A DNA stretch of 64,000 nt. Origin: an uncultured Christensenellaceae bacterium. GTDB taxonomy: Bacteria > Bacillota > Clostridia > Christensenellales > CAG-314. The stretch lies in contig CAJUCX010000001.1 of the NCBI GenBank assembly GCA_910585195.1, positions 124,001 through 188,000 of the forward strand. The letters run 5' to 3'. Position numbers and translations under genes: made by a program. Every line of letters starts with the position of its first letter. Positions within the stretch are counted from its first letter, which is position 1. The notes beneath the pieces were generated by a model. That model did not search any database and had not been told where the DNA came from. It saw only the letters and a program-made list of their open reading frames with translations. Shown piece by piece: positions 17,198 to 28,000 of this stretch.

Positions 17198-18994
17198 TTA
17201 TTTCATATCGTTTTTTTGTTTCATCAAGTTTACAAGTTCTTTTGTAATTACGCTTCGCTTTTCGTTGTCGGCTTCCGTTTCATACAATGCATTTAATCTC
17301 TGTATTTCGTCGTCTATCTGCTTGCGTCTGACAAGTTTTACGCAGTCTTGAAAATACCGTTTATTTTCCAGCGTGGTGGCAAATGCCGTTTCCGCCAAAT
17401 AGTCTATATTTTGGCTATAGCCGCCTTCGAATATGTCCGTCAATACGCCTGCAACGGGTGCTTTGTTTTGCGCTTTGCAATCGTTGACGTACTCGAATGA
17501 CTTTTTCAAAAACTCGTCGTCTTCAACGTCGGGCTCGAAATCCAACACGGCGTATTCCTCATTGGCAATCATACACGCCAAAATAAAATATAACGCCTTG
17601 CCGTACTTATCCAAATTGAGCGTCTGTTCTTTTTCTTCTTGCCTCGTTTCTTTCAACACCGCTTCCTGCGTGTTGACGTTTGACATTTCTCTCTTTAACC
17701 AATCCAGACTGAAACCCACTTCTTTGGAAAGTTTTTTGAGATAACTTTCCGCCTCTACAAGACTGTCGAGTTTGGAAATTATTTTAAGCGCGTTTACCGT
17801 ATACTTACGCTTAGCGTCCTGAACTTCCGCATCGTTTTTGCTGTTGAAGTCAAATTTTGATTTTTCTATCGATAATTTATAATCGGTAAGCGGCAGCGCG
17901 TCGTCTATCGCCTTTTGATAAGCCTCTACTCCGTAATGCAAAATCAATTCATCGGGGTCTATTCCGTCGGGCATAGACATGACGCGCACGTCAAGACCTT
18001 CTTCCTTCAAAATTTCAAGCCCGCGCAAAGTACCCTTAGTGCCTGCGGCATCGCCGTCATAACATATGTAAACCTTATCGACGTAGCGTTTCATAAGCCG
18101 CGCCTGCTCTTTGGTAAGAGAAGTACCCATACTTGCAACCGCGCTGTCAAAACCCGCCTGATGCAATGCAATGGCGTCCATATATCCCTCAACCACGATA
18201 ATATACTGCAACGCGCCTTGCTTTTTCTTTTTGGAAACCAAGTTTATGCCGAACAGATTTTTGCTTTTGTCAAACAAATCGGTCTGCTTTGTATTTTTGT
18301 ATTTTGCAAAGTTTATTTGCTTTTTCATCGACCTGCCGCCGAAGGCAATTACTTCCCCGAAGGAATTTATAATGGGCACTATAAGTCTTTGTCCCATTGT
18401 GTCAAAATAACCGCCGCGTTTGTCATGGTCTACCACGCCGCAATCAAAGGCTACTTCCATATCGAAGCCTTTGCTTTTTAAGTAGGCTGAAAGGCTGTCC
18501 CAATCGGGAGACAACCCCAACCCGAATTTTGCAATCGTGCTTTTGGAAAGTCCCCTGCCTGCAAGATACTCCAACGCAAATTGACCGTGCGGCGACATCA
18601 AATGGCTGCGGTAAAATTTTGCGGTTTCCAAACAAATTTCCGCCATGGCCTGCTTGCGTTTTCTCTTGTCCTGCACGCCTTTGTCGCCGACGGTTCTCGG
18701 CACGGTAAGCCCCGCTCTCTTCGCCAAAAATTCCACGGCGCCCATAAAGTCGAGATTTTCCGCCTTTTGAACAAACTTTATTACGTCGCCGCTTTCTCCG
18801 CAGCCGAAGCATTTATATCTCTGCATCTCAGGCGTAATGCAAAAGGACGGAGTTTTTTCGTGATGTAAAGGACAGCAGCCCCAATATCTGGTGCCCCTGC
18901 GATTCAAATTGGTATAAGAGCCGGCAATCGACGCAAGGTCGCATCGAGAGCGCAATTCTTCCAAAAAATTAAACCAAGTTTCGTTTCTGTCCAT
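17198..18994 (-). CDS. dnaG: DNA primase
   Basis: Synthesises RNA primers at the replication fork. The 598-residue protein has an N-terminal zinc ribbon (C41, H44, C62, C65 in CPLHHEKTPSF...CFGCGESGD), the RNA-polymerase core with VPIINSFGEVIAFGGR, the TOPRIM motifs VVEGYMDAIALHQAG and CYDGDAAG, and a C-terminal helicase-binding domain of low conservation. ATG at 18994 is preferred over a TTG six codons upstream, although neither has a clear Shine-Dalgarno sequence. It is followed by rpoD after 68 bases. dgt upstream is separated by a terminator, so dnaG-rpoD-trmK probably has its own promoter. Confidence 0.96.
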   Translation of the reverse strand: MDRNETWFNFLEELRSRCDLASIAGSYTNLNRRGTRYWGCCPLHHEKTPSFCITPEMQRYKCFGCGESGDVIKFVQKAENLDFMGAVEFLAKRAGLTVPRTVGDKGVQDKRKRKQAMAEICLETAKFYRSHLMSPHGQFALEYLAGRGLSKSTIAKFGLGLSPDWDSLSAYLKSKGFDMEVAFDCGVVDHDKRGGYFDTMGQRLIVPIINSFGEVIAFGGRSMKKQINFAKYKNTKQTDLFDKSKNLFGINLVSKKKKQGALQYIIVVEGYMDAIALHQAGFDSAVASMGTSLTKEQARLMKRYVDKVYICYDGDAAGTKGTLRGLEILKEEGLDVRVMSMPDGIDPDELILHYGVEAYQKAIDDALPLTDYKLSIEKSKFDFNSKNDAEVQDAKRKYTVNALKIISKLDSLVEAESYLKKLSKEVGFSLDWLKREMSNVNTQEAVLKETRQEEKEQTLNLDKYGKALYFILACMIANEEYAVLDFEPDVEDDEFLKKSFEYVNDCKAQNKAPVAGVLTDIFEGGYSQNIDYLAETAFATTLENKRYFQDCVKLVRRKQIDDEIQRLNALYETEADNEKRSVITKELVNLMKQKNDMK

Positions 18995-19034
18995 ACTATT
19001 TAATAAATACAACGAAATTTAACAAATCCCTTTA

Positions 19035-19063
19035 TTTTTATCAAAAATATTAATAAATATCAA
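19035..19063 (-). promoter_or_regulatory. Possible promoter for dnaG-rpoD
   Basis: TTGATA (19058-19063) and TAAAAA (19035-19040) are separated by 17 bases, just after the dgt terminator. The -10 match is moderate. Confidence 0.35.
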
Positions 19064-19093
19064 CTTACGCAAAAGATAACGCTACTTATTGCT

Positions 19094-19124
19094 TAAAAAA
19101 ATCTGCGGAAATTCTCCGCAGATT
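19094..19124 (-). terminator. Terminator after dgt
   Basis: On the minus strand AATCTGCGGA (19115-19124) pairs perfectly with TCCGCAGATT (19100-19109) and is followed by TTTTTT. It separates dgt from dnaG. Confidence 0.9.
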
Positions 19125-19157
19125 AAATTTGAAATATTATTTTCTTTATCGGTAGTT

Positions 19158-20168
19158 TTACAGCACTACCCACCGCTGCGGCACGAACAAATCGTTAAAC
19201 AAATTTATTGCATATGTGTCTGACATACTTGCCAGATAATCGCACACGACGGTAGTTTTGTCGTATTTGTCCAAAAGAGAAACAAAAAACTCAGGCATTT
19301 TTTGAGGCTCTGCCATAAACTTGTTAAACAGCAATTCCAACAGCCTGTCGGCGCGCTCGTTTTCGCTATTGCCGGCTTTTTCGTTGTAAACGTTTTTGAA
19401 CATAAAATTGCGCAACTGCGACATTGCTTCCGCCATTTCGTTTTCCATCTCCACAAACGGCTGACCGTTGCTCTTGTTGTAAATGGAAAGTATCGTGTTG
19501 TTTATGCGCTTTGTAGGCGTTTCTCCCACGATTTTTAAGTATTGTTGCGGCAGTTGTTTTGGGTCCAACACTTTTGCCCTTACGGCATCGTCGATGTCGT
19601 GATTTACGTACGCTATTTTATCGGCAAACATAACGACTTTGCCCTCCAAGGTAGAAGGATTGCCGCTGCTGCGGTGGTTTAAGATGCCGTCTTTAACTTC
19701 CTTTGTAAGGTTTAGCCCTTTGCCGTCTTTTTCTATGACTTCGCACACGCGCACAGAATGCTCGTTGTGTTTGAACCTGCCTCCCGACAGTCTTGCAAGA
19801 GTGCGCTCGCCAGTATGCCCGAAAGGCGTATGCCCGAGGTCGTGCCCTAGCGCTATTGCTTCCGTCAAATCTTCGTTAAGGCGCAGCACGCGCGAAATAC
19901 TCCTTGCAATTTGCATAACGTCAAGCGTATGCGTCATACGCGTGCGGTAATGGTCGCCCTCCGGCGCAAGAAAAACCTGCGTTTTGTTTTTCATACGCCT
20001 GAACGCTTTGGAATGCATTATTCTGTCTCTGTCTCGCTGAAACTCCGTACGCATGGGACAACTTTCTTCTTTCCTCTCGCGTCCCGCCGTGTCTTTTGAA
20101 AAGCACGCATACTGCGATAAAAATTCCGCTTCCTTTTTGTATGTAATTTCTTTTAATTCTTCAAACAT
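19158..20168 (-). CDS. dgt: dGTP triphosphohydrolase-like HD-domain protein
   Basis: A 336-residue HD-domain hydrolase of the dGTPase family, which releases triphosphate from dNTPs and trims nucleotide pools. The metal-binding HD motifs are visible as RMTHTLDVMQIAR, ALGHDLGHTPFGHTGE and FADKIAYVNHDIDDA, after the family's N-terminal RTEFQRDRDRIMHSKAFRRMKNKTQVF. The length fits the shorter clostridial type. The ATG at 20168 is supported by AAAGGAGC and replaces a longer reading 41 codons upstream that crosses the promoter. The dgt-dnaG-rpoD gene order is common in Clostridia. Confidence 0.95.
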   Translation of the reverse strand: MFEELKEITYKKEAEFLSQYACFSKDTAGRERKEESCPMRTEFQRDRDRIMHSKAFRRMKNKTQVFLAPEGDHYRTRMTHTLDVMQIARSISRVLRLNEDLTEAIALGHDLGHTPFGHTGERTLARLSGGRFKHNEHSVRVCEVIEKDGKGLNLTKEVKDGILNHRSSGNPSTLEGKVVMFADKIAYVNHDIDDAVRAKVLDPKQLPQQYLKIVGETPTKRINNTILSIYNKSNGQPFVEMENEMAEAMSQLRNFMFKNVYNEKAGNSENERADRLLELLFNKFMAEPQKMPEFFVSLLDKYDKTTVVCDYLASMSDTYAINLFNDLFVPQRWVVL

Positions 20169-20180
20169 AATGCTCCTTTT

Positions 20181-20209
20181 GCTATATTTTACCATATAAT
20201 TTATGTCAA
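20181..20209 (-). promoter_or_regulatory. Promoter for dgt
   Basis: TTGACA (20204-20209) and TATAGC (20181-20186) are separated by 17 bases; the leader would be only about ten bases with the AAAGGAG site close behind. Confidence 0.55.
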
Positions 20210-20430
20210 AACAATATTTGTTTTTGCAAAAAAAATTCCGCCATATGCCTTGCCTGTTTTTGGCCATATTGTTAATTGCACAAATTCTCACGCAAATTTT
20301 TTAAGGTTGACAAATACTCTTAGTAAATCCGGTTGCAACTAACAAAAGACTAAATTTATTTGCTTGCTTCTTTTATGCTTAAACTATTCATTTACTTATC
20401 ATAATAATCTCCAAAATAATTGTACCACAG

Positions 20431-20470
20431 CAAAACAAAAAAGAGCGTTTTGACCGCCCTTTTTGTTTTG
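20431..20470 (-). terminator. Terminator of the giant surface-protein operon
   Basis: On the minus strand AAAAAGGGCG pairs with CGCTCTTTTT (one G-U pair), with a seven-base loop and flanking CAAAAC/GTTTTG tracts that extend the dyad. A T-tract follows on either strand, so it may work in both directions. Confidence 0.7.
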
Positions 20471-20562
20471 TTTATTTTCCCGAAAGCAATTTTTATTTTT
20501 GGAAGAATTTTTATTTCGACTTATGAAGAAAAATTTCGCTGTTATTTTTTGAAATAAAATCA

Positions 20563-20796
20563 TTACTTCTTTTCAAACTCTTTAAGTTCTTCGGTGAGTT
20601 TATGCAGGTTTTCGCGTTCGACCTTGATGAGAGAAGTCAACAGTCTGAAATACTCTATATCGTTGTCGTCGGGTTTCGTGTGCGTTATTATCGCTTCCAT
20701 AAGTGCAGATTGCGAGCGGATTATTTTAGACTCCAACTCTGAAATCTCGTTTCTGCTGGCTTCTATTTCTTTTTTAAGTTGCTTTTTTCTGTTCAT
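20563..20796 (-). CDS. Small coiled-coil protein of unknown function
   Basis: A 77-residue, highly charged, almost entirely helical protein. Two helices can be read: KKEIEASRNEISELESKII (about residues 8-26) and VERENLHKLTEELKEFEKK at the C terminus, joined by a segment containing KPDDNDIEYF. There is no signal peptide, membrane segment or cysteine. The ATG has AAAGGAG at good spacing, which supports a real gene. It is the last gene of the operon that starts with the giant surface protein, 38 bases after the membrane-anchored partner. I do not recognise the family. Confidence 0.7.
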   Translation of the reverse strand: MNRKKQLKKEIEASRNEISELESKIIRSQSALMEAIITHTKPDDNDIEYFRLLTSLIKVERENLHKLTEELKEFEKK

Positions 20797-20834
20797 AGTA
20801 AACTCCTTTAAGTTAATCGATATATAACGCGTTT

Positions 20835-22007
20835 TTATTTTTCCGTAGTGGTTGCCGCCGCGTCGTCCTGCATAGTTTGTGTATCGTCATCGGCAATTTC
20901 CGCCGAGAATTCATCGGACTTCGCGTCTGTTTCAACTTCCGCAAGGACGGTTGCTTCTTCCGCGTCGTCCTGAACTTCCGTATCATTGTCGTCGTCAACT
21001 TCTTCGTCAAAGTTTACGGCATTAACCGCAGTTGAGCCGTTTGCTTGCTTTTCCGCAAGAATCTGACGGGCGACAAAATCCGGCACGTCCTGAACGATTA
21101 TTACGCGCACGTTGCCGGAGAGAATCATTTCTTCCCTTGTGCGTTCGGACAAATCGTATACGCCTTGTTTTATCTCGCCCTGCTGCAAATTGTTTTTCTT
21201 TGCGAGTTCGTCTATAAGATATTTTATTTTGTCAAGTTTTACGTCGCTGTAAATACGCACAAACATAGGCGTCTTTGCAAAACGTTTGGTGTCCGACTTG
21301 TCTTCTCCGCGATATTTGGTGTTTTTGTAAATGCTAGGGTCAAGAGCCAACGACACGCACATTTTTTTGCCGCTGAATAATATCATAGCGATGGTATTTT
21401 TATCTACGCAAATACGCTGACTTGCAAACCCGTTTATTACGCTTACGCCTTCAAACGACTTTATATAATCCATAAGTTCCATATAACGAACCTTGGTTTC
21501 GTCGTCGGCATAGCAAAGTCTTGCCTCGAACCCCAAAGAATAACGCACGTAAAACATCTTGCCGTTGTGGCGTTTTGCACGCATTGCAAGTTTGCGCCTT
21601 AATTGCGGAGACAACTCGTCTACGCACAAAATTTCCGTATTGAGCGGCGCTTGCCATTTTTCCGCCGAAACGCCGTCGTACGTCGGGGCCTCAACAAATC
21701 TTACGGTTGACTGTTCCGTCTCATTTTCTTCGTCGTCGGCGTCGTCCTCGTTTTCTTCATACTGCACGAAGTCGAGCCAAGTATGCGTCTCGGCAGTGCC
21801 GCCTGCTCTTATGTACTCCAACTTATTGAGCAATGCTTCTCTGCGCGATTGCAAATCGTCGTCGTAAAGTTTGCGTTCTGCCTTCAACCTAAGCGTTACG
21901 CCGAACACCACGTCAAGCACGACAAACCCGACAAGAACCACCGACAAAAGGATAATTACAACAAGCTGCACCGGCGAAAATATCATAGCATTAATTAAAT
22001 TTATCAT
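20835..22007 (-). CDS. Single-pass membrane protein with a conserved clostridial domain and acidic tail
   Basis: A 390-residue protein. One membrane helix spans residues about 11-38, followed by a basic-flanked helix, an acidic stretch (82-99), a globular domain (about 157-275) and a long Asp/Glu-rich, Ala/Thr-rich tail (about 325-390). The globular domain has an SFEGVSVINGFASQRI segment followed by KKMCVSLALDPSIYKNTKY and a K-x-x-x-x-P-x-x-x-x-I-x-S pattern. From memory this matches a repeat seen in many uncharacterised clostridial proteins, with the pattern Y-L-A-L-D-P-x-x-x-x-x-T-K-Y; the name is unknown to me. By charge, the domain should be cytoplasmic. The ATG at 22007 follows GAGGTG, ten bases after the giant gene's stop. 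Confidence 0.75.
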   Translation of the reverse strand: MINLINAMIFSPVQLVVIILLSVVLVGFVVLDVVFGVTLRLKAERKLYDDDLQSRREALLNKLEYIRAGGTAETHTWLDFVQYEENEDDADDEENETEQSTVRFVEAPTYDGVSAEKWQAPLNTEILCVDELSPQLRRKLAMRAKRHNGKMFYVRYSLGFEARLCYADDETKVRYMELMDYIKSFEGVSVINGFASQRICVDKNTIAMILFSGKKMCVSLALDPSIYKNTKYRGEDKSDTKRFAKTPMFVRIYSDVKLDKIKYLIDELAKKNNLQQGEIKQGVYDLSERTREEMILSGNVRVIIVQDVPDFVARQILAEKQANGSTAVNAVNFDEEVDDDNDTEVQDDAEEATVLAEVETDAKSDEFSAEIADDDTQTMQDDAAATTTEK

Positions 22008-22017
22008 ACCGTTCACC

Positions 22018-25000
22018 TCACTCTTTATCCTTATTGTCTGTTTGCGTTGCCGCGCCGTCTGCTTTTTTAACCATACGCTTTTTGTAAAGCAAGAACTGCG
22101 TAAGAGCCACAGTGCCCGCCGCTGCGGCAAGCACGCCTACTGCGCTTGCAACTATCGTAAAGACGGTTTCTCCGCCTACTATCTGCCACGAGAATACGTA
22201 AGCGCCGTCAGAGCCGTTTGCCCACTCGTAATTTGCGGTATCTTTAAGCGTTACCGTAACTTCGAACACACCGCCGTAACTGGAAGTGTTGCCGGAAATG
22301 TTCATTGTGTTTTCATCGAAGCCGTTTGGCAAATATACCAAATCCTGTCCGTTTACCACAAACAGCGACGTGTTTGCGGAAGGCGCCTCTACCTGCTTGC
22401 GGGCGACGTTCCATGTAAGTTCCACTCTGTCGTCCCCTGCCGCCCAGCGATAATTTTTGGTGTCTTTCAAAATCAAAATGATTTTATATTCTCCTGCATT
22501 TGTCGCAAACACGCTTAAAGTGTTGCCGTTAATGTTGGAAATGCCGTCGTAGTTGATTTCCATTGCGGAAGAATCGAAGCCGTTTACAAACGCTTGCAAT
22601 GCGCTGCCAGTATATACGTCGTTTTTACCTTCGCCTTCGGTAATTATGCCGAGCGTAGGCACTTCGCGCGTTGCTTTTGAAATTTCAAACTGTCTGTACT
22701 CGCTTACGAAAGTTGCATAGTTGCGTGATTGAGGCACTGTAACCGTTACGTAATAAGTGCCTACTTCGTCAGGGCGTCTGTCGAGCGCCTGATACGTCTG
22801 ACCGCTTAATACGTAGTAAGTAAAGATATATTCGCTTGCTTCGCCGAATTTTGCGGAAGCCCTAGGCGCATTTACGTTTGCGTCGTAGTTGCCGTAAGTC
22901 CAGCCTGCGATTGTAAGATAATTAAGTTCGTTAGTGCCTTGCGTAATGGTAAAGTTTATTCTGTACGATGCGTCTTCCGTAGAGAGCCATCTTCTGTTGA
23001 CGGTATCTTTTATAGTCAACACAACCGTTGCAGTACCTGCATTTATGCAGTCGCCTTCGTAACTTATTATAAAGTCGTTTCTGTCGTAACTGCCGAAGTT
23101 GATTTGCGGCTGAACTGCCCCGTTTATGTACTGCGCAGGGCTGACCTCTATCAGCGAGCCGTTGATAATCAATCTGCCTACTTCAAACACGAACGCGGTT
23201 TGACCGACGAGTTCGTAATTGCCGTTGTTTTGCGCAACGTGTACGTAATAGGTACCTACCGCCGACGGCTTATCTTTGCCGCCGTTGCCCGTTGGCTGAC
23301 CGCTTTGGTTGGTGTAAGTATACTCGAAAGTAAACGTACCGCTTGCGCCGGATATTTGCGTGTTTGTATGCAAATCGGTAACGGTGTTTACGGTAGGCGA
23401 CAAAACGTTGCCCACGGTGCCGCCGCCGTTATTCATATTGCTTATGGTTATTTGGCGTCTTGTTACTGTGTAAGTGCCCGGCGTAAAGGCGATTGAATAG
23501 TTGCTGTTGGTATAGCCTGTTGCAACTATCGTATAACTGTCTGCCGCAAGGTTTTCGTAAGAAATTACGCCGACCAGCTGCAAACTTATGCCAAGCGCGC
23601 TTGCGCTTACGCTGTCGCCCGTGATATTAAAGGTTGCTCTCGTCAAATCCACTTCGTCTCCGTAAACCGAAGAAAGCGGATTGATAATAACCGACAAAGC
23701 CTTTGGCGTTACCGTAAACGAGCCCAACTCTGCGCTTATGCTGTAATTGTCGGAAGTAAGTCCCGCAACGTTTGCTTTTAAGTAATAAGTGCCTACCGAC
23801 AGCGGCGCGGTAAGATAATTCAAACCGCTTACAGGATTGCCGTCCTCACCTACTATATCGAACTCCACAGTGCCGCGAGGTCTTGCATTGCCGTCGTCGT
23901 CGCCGCCCACGTAACCGCTGTAAGATACGCGGTAATTGCCGTTGCGGTCGAATATGGTGCCGTAAACCACGCTTGCGCTAGGCGCCGCGGTAAGCACTGC
24001 TTTGGTAATGCTTATCGTGCCGTAACCTGTAGTTGCATTCCAGTTGCTGTAACTGTCGGCGGTGGATACTCTTACCCAATACTCGCCATAGCCTACAGGT
24101 TTGCTTGTGCTCCAACCTGACGAAATTGCAGTCGGGTCGGAACCTGCGGTTTTGCTTATATAGTAGGAGTTTACGCTGCTGCCGAATCTCGTTATTACCT
24201 TAATTGGGTAATCGTTATTGCCGCTGTAAACTCTGTTTACCTCTTCGATAGAGAGTATGCTTTCCGTAGCCTTGCCGATAGTCCAAGTGAAACTGCTGTT
24301 GCCGACAAGCCTGAAATTTTCCGTATCGGCAAGACGCACTTCTATCGTATAAGTGCCTGCCTGTGCGATTTTTTCGCGAATGAGCAAACCGTCCTCAACC
24401 GAGTTGACGTAACATCTGTTGTCTTGTTCGCTTACGATAATGTTTTGTTTTACGTCGGCAGAAACGTTCCAAATTACTTCCAAAACGCTGCCGTTGTAAG
24501 TATAAGTCGTTTCCGTCGAGAAGTCAGGCAGCTCTACCTGCGCAGGACTTATGCGGAAGATTGCATAAGCGCTTTGTCCGGTAGCGCCGTGATATGCGCG
24601 CAAAACGTAAAGACCTACGGTGCTAGGCATCGTCATAGAGAAATTGCCGTTGCTTAAAGCGCTGCCGCTTGTGTGCGTAAGTTCGCCCAGACTGTCAACC
24701 AAAAACATTGTGTTGAATTTTGCCTCGTCGCCTGTAAACTGATAGTCAAACGCATTGTTGAGTTTTGCATACATAAAGGTTATGCCCGACTCGTTGCTTA
24801 CGTCGTACACTGCTTTAGGCGCGTTTTTCGTGTCGCTGTATTGATTGTAAACCCAACCGTTCTCGCCTATGGAAACGCTGTTGAAGGTAATGCCGTCTTG
24901 CGTAACCACGAGATTGAGCGTAATCGAAAAGTCGTTTGTGCCGTTTGGTATGACGTAGTTGCTGCGCGCCGCGGTTGAAATAGAAATCGACACGCGGTAT

Positions 25001-28000
25001 TCGCCTGTGGCGTAAGCGGTAAACTTAATGCCCACGCCCTCTATTTTGTAATAGCCGTTGCCTGTTGCGCCGTTGCCCAAAAGCGGAACCGACTCGTCTA
25101 TCATTTGGTCGGTACCTTGATACGACCTGATAAATGAAGTTACGTTCATAATGCCGTCGATAAACCCGCCTACGTATCTTACGCGCTCTTCTTCCGTCTT
25201 TTGGTCAAACTCCGTAATGTTTGCCATATCCCACGCAAGAGGCATTTCTTTGCGGTTTATTCTGTAATCGTTTCCGGCGGAAACCGTGCTGTTGCCCTCG
25301 AAACGGTAATTTTTTGTACTGAGCGTAACCTTAACTTTATAATCGCCGGCTCTGTCAGGCGCGGTGTTTACGCCTGTATAAGCAAGCGTATAGCCGTTGT
25401 TCAATAAAGGCAATTTATAGTCGTTGGCATTGTCATAAAAGTCTACGCTGCCGACGCTTTGGTTGACGAAAACAATGCTTGCGTCTTGACGAGCGCCATA
25501 TACGCCGTTGTTGTAATTTATCTTGCCGTCGCTTCCGACAATCTCGGTATAAGTTTTTTGGTCGATAAAGCCGTTTTCCGTTTTTATGCTTATCTGACGC
25601 GGAATTACTTCAAACTGACATTCTGCGTAAGTTACAGAGTAGTTGTCAAACGAAAGGTCAGACTCTGTTTTGTAAGTAACGTTATGTTTGCCTACTTCGT
25701 TTTGCCAAGGCAAGTAGAAGTTTGCAACCGTAAGTTTAAGTTCTCCGCTAGTTTTGCCCGTGGCTTTAATGCTGTCATAGTTTTCACCTACTACAAAACC
25801 GCTTATAGCGTAATTTACCCTTATGCCGTTGCCGAAAGTTACTTGCCAGTTTTGCGTCAAAGGCAAATTGTTGTCTTGATTGTAAACCGCTTGGTCTATG
25901 CCTACTACGTAAACCGTAAGCGCTTTTTTGTAAATTTCGAACTCTGAATCTTTATTGTTATAGTTTGCAAATGTAACGTCAAAGTTTTTGTCAGACCACG
26001 TGATGGAAGTCAAATCCACGGCATAAAAACCTGCGTCCTTAGCGTTGATTAAAGGAAGAGTAAAGCCCAGTTCGAAACCGTTTTTAACTGTTTCGCCCCA
26101 CCAATTGTTGCGGCCGTCAGGCGCGGTTATGGTAAAGTAACTGTTGAAGTCCGCTTGTGTAAAAGGCACCGTCCTGAACTCCGTACCCGTATATTCTTTA
26201 CGCGCGCCGGCATTGCCGTTGTTTACGCCCTTTACGGTAACGTTTATTTTGCGCGCAACAATGTCAAGCGTGCCGCTTTTGTAAGTAAAGATATAATTGT
26301 TGTGGCTGAATCCCGAAATCGTTACAACCAAGCCCGAAGTTCCTACCGCCATGTCCGAACGGTAATCTACTGCAAACTGCAAAGCAGCGCTTGTGCTCCA
26401 ACCTGCGCTCTTGTCGTTGAAGTCTTTTACGCTGTAACCCGATGCCAATTCGAACTTGACGTCATATCCGCTGAAGTAGTGCGGAATGCCTGCAAAATAT
26501 TGACTTTGCGTCGGTTTTGCCGTACCGTATGCTATCCACGGATTTGACGCGAAAGACACGTCTACGTGCGCCGGAGTTATCGTAAAAGCAGTGTCCAAAG
26601 TATATGCCGTATAGTTATTGTCGCTTCCGCTGTAAACGAGATTTGCAATATATCTGCCTGCGTCCACAGGGACGTAATCGAGTTTTTCTCCGCGAATAAC
26701 GTTGGAATCGGACGCCCCGTCGTTTTTGTAATACTCTACCGCAAACTGTACGTTGCTGATTTCGCCTTGACCGAACCTAGGTATATATACCTTGCTTTCG
26801 CCGTTATAAACGAGGTTTCCTTCTTTCAACACGGCTTGCACCAGCAAAATTGCAGATTTTATCTCGAACGTACCCGCGCTGTTTTCGCCGTCAGCGTCTT
26901 TAATCGCGCCGACGCAATCTGCAAAAGTTTCCTGCGCGCCCTCCAAACCGTCTCTCCAAGTACATCCGCCGAATTTTATTTCATAATTGTTTGCAAATGT
27001 ATCGTCTACAAATTTTGCATAGATTGCATATTTGCCGGCGTTGTTTGTCAAAGAGTTTGCAACAGGTTTGTCAAACGCGTTGGTGTGCAGTTTTATAGGT
27101 TGCTCTTTAACACCGTTTCTTACGAAATAATCGTAAGGACTTCTCGGCAAAACCAGAGATTTCAACTCGGCAGCGGCTTCCGTTGCGTTGTTTGAGTAGC
27201 GGTTGAAGAAGTTGCTTGCATCGCTTATGGTTATAAGCACAGTTCTTTTATTTACAGTAAATGCAGAAGTTACAAACTTCACTTCATAGTTTAAGTTGTA
27301 ATATTTATAAGTTTTATCTTCTGCTCTTGCTTCGTCATAGCCGTCTATGCGGATTATATATTGAGCAGAATCGTTTGTTGCATTGTCGCCCGCCGTATAA
27401 GTCTTGCTTTGGTCAGCCCAAACGGCAACCCAACTGAATGCCATACCTGCAATCGTCTTGCCGTCTATGAGGGTATTTTCATCTTGACCGTAAGCAAAAT
27501 CTCCGTAGTTTGCAATGCCGTTGTTGTCGACAAAATTTTCTCCGTAAACCGTGCTGCCGGAGTTAGGCGTAATTGTAATCACTTTTTTTGCAATACGGAA
27601 GAAACCTACGCTTTCTGCATCTTCGTAGTTGCCGTTGCCTTCCATAGTAAAGACAATGCGGTAATAACCTGCGTTAAAGTTTTGCACGTCGCCCAAAATT
27701 GCAAGCAGTGCGGCGTTGTCGTCATAGGCAAATGACTTTTCTTCTATAAACAAAGTTTCCGCACCGCTAATTATCTCGCGGTAATATACTTTTACCTTAA
27801 AGCCGTTTGCCGTGCTTTGGCTAGGTATGCGGTTAAATACCGTTTGAGGCATAGTTATTTTATTGCCGTCGATATTTTGCAAACCGTACGCCCAAGCCTC
27901 GGACATTCCGTTTGCAAAAGCGGTTGCTACTTTTCCGGCGTAATCAAACGCCGTTGTAAAACTGTTGCCTACTTTGTTTACCGTTGCAACAAAACTTGAA

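Larger units (their letters stand above)
20169..20562. other. Intergenic stretch of 394 bases between the surface-protein operon and dgt
   Basis: No gene is visible. It holds the dgt promoter at the low end and the terminator of the giant surface-protein operon at about 20431-20470. The remainder is AT-rich, with no recognisable RNA structure. Confidence 0.6.
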
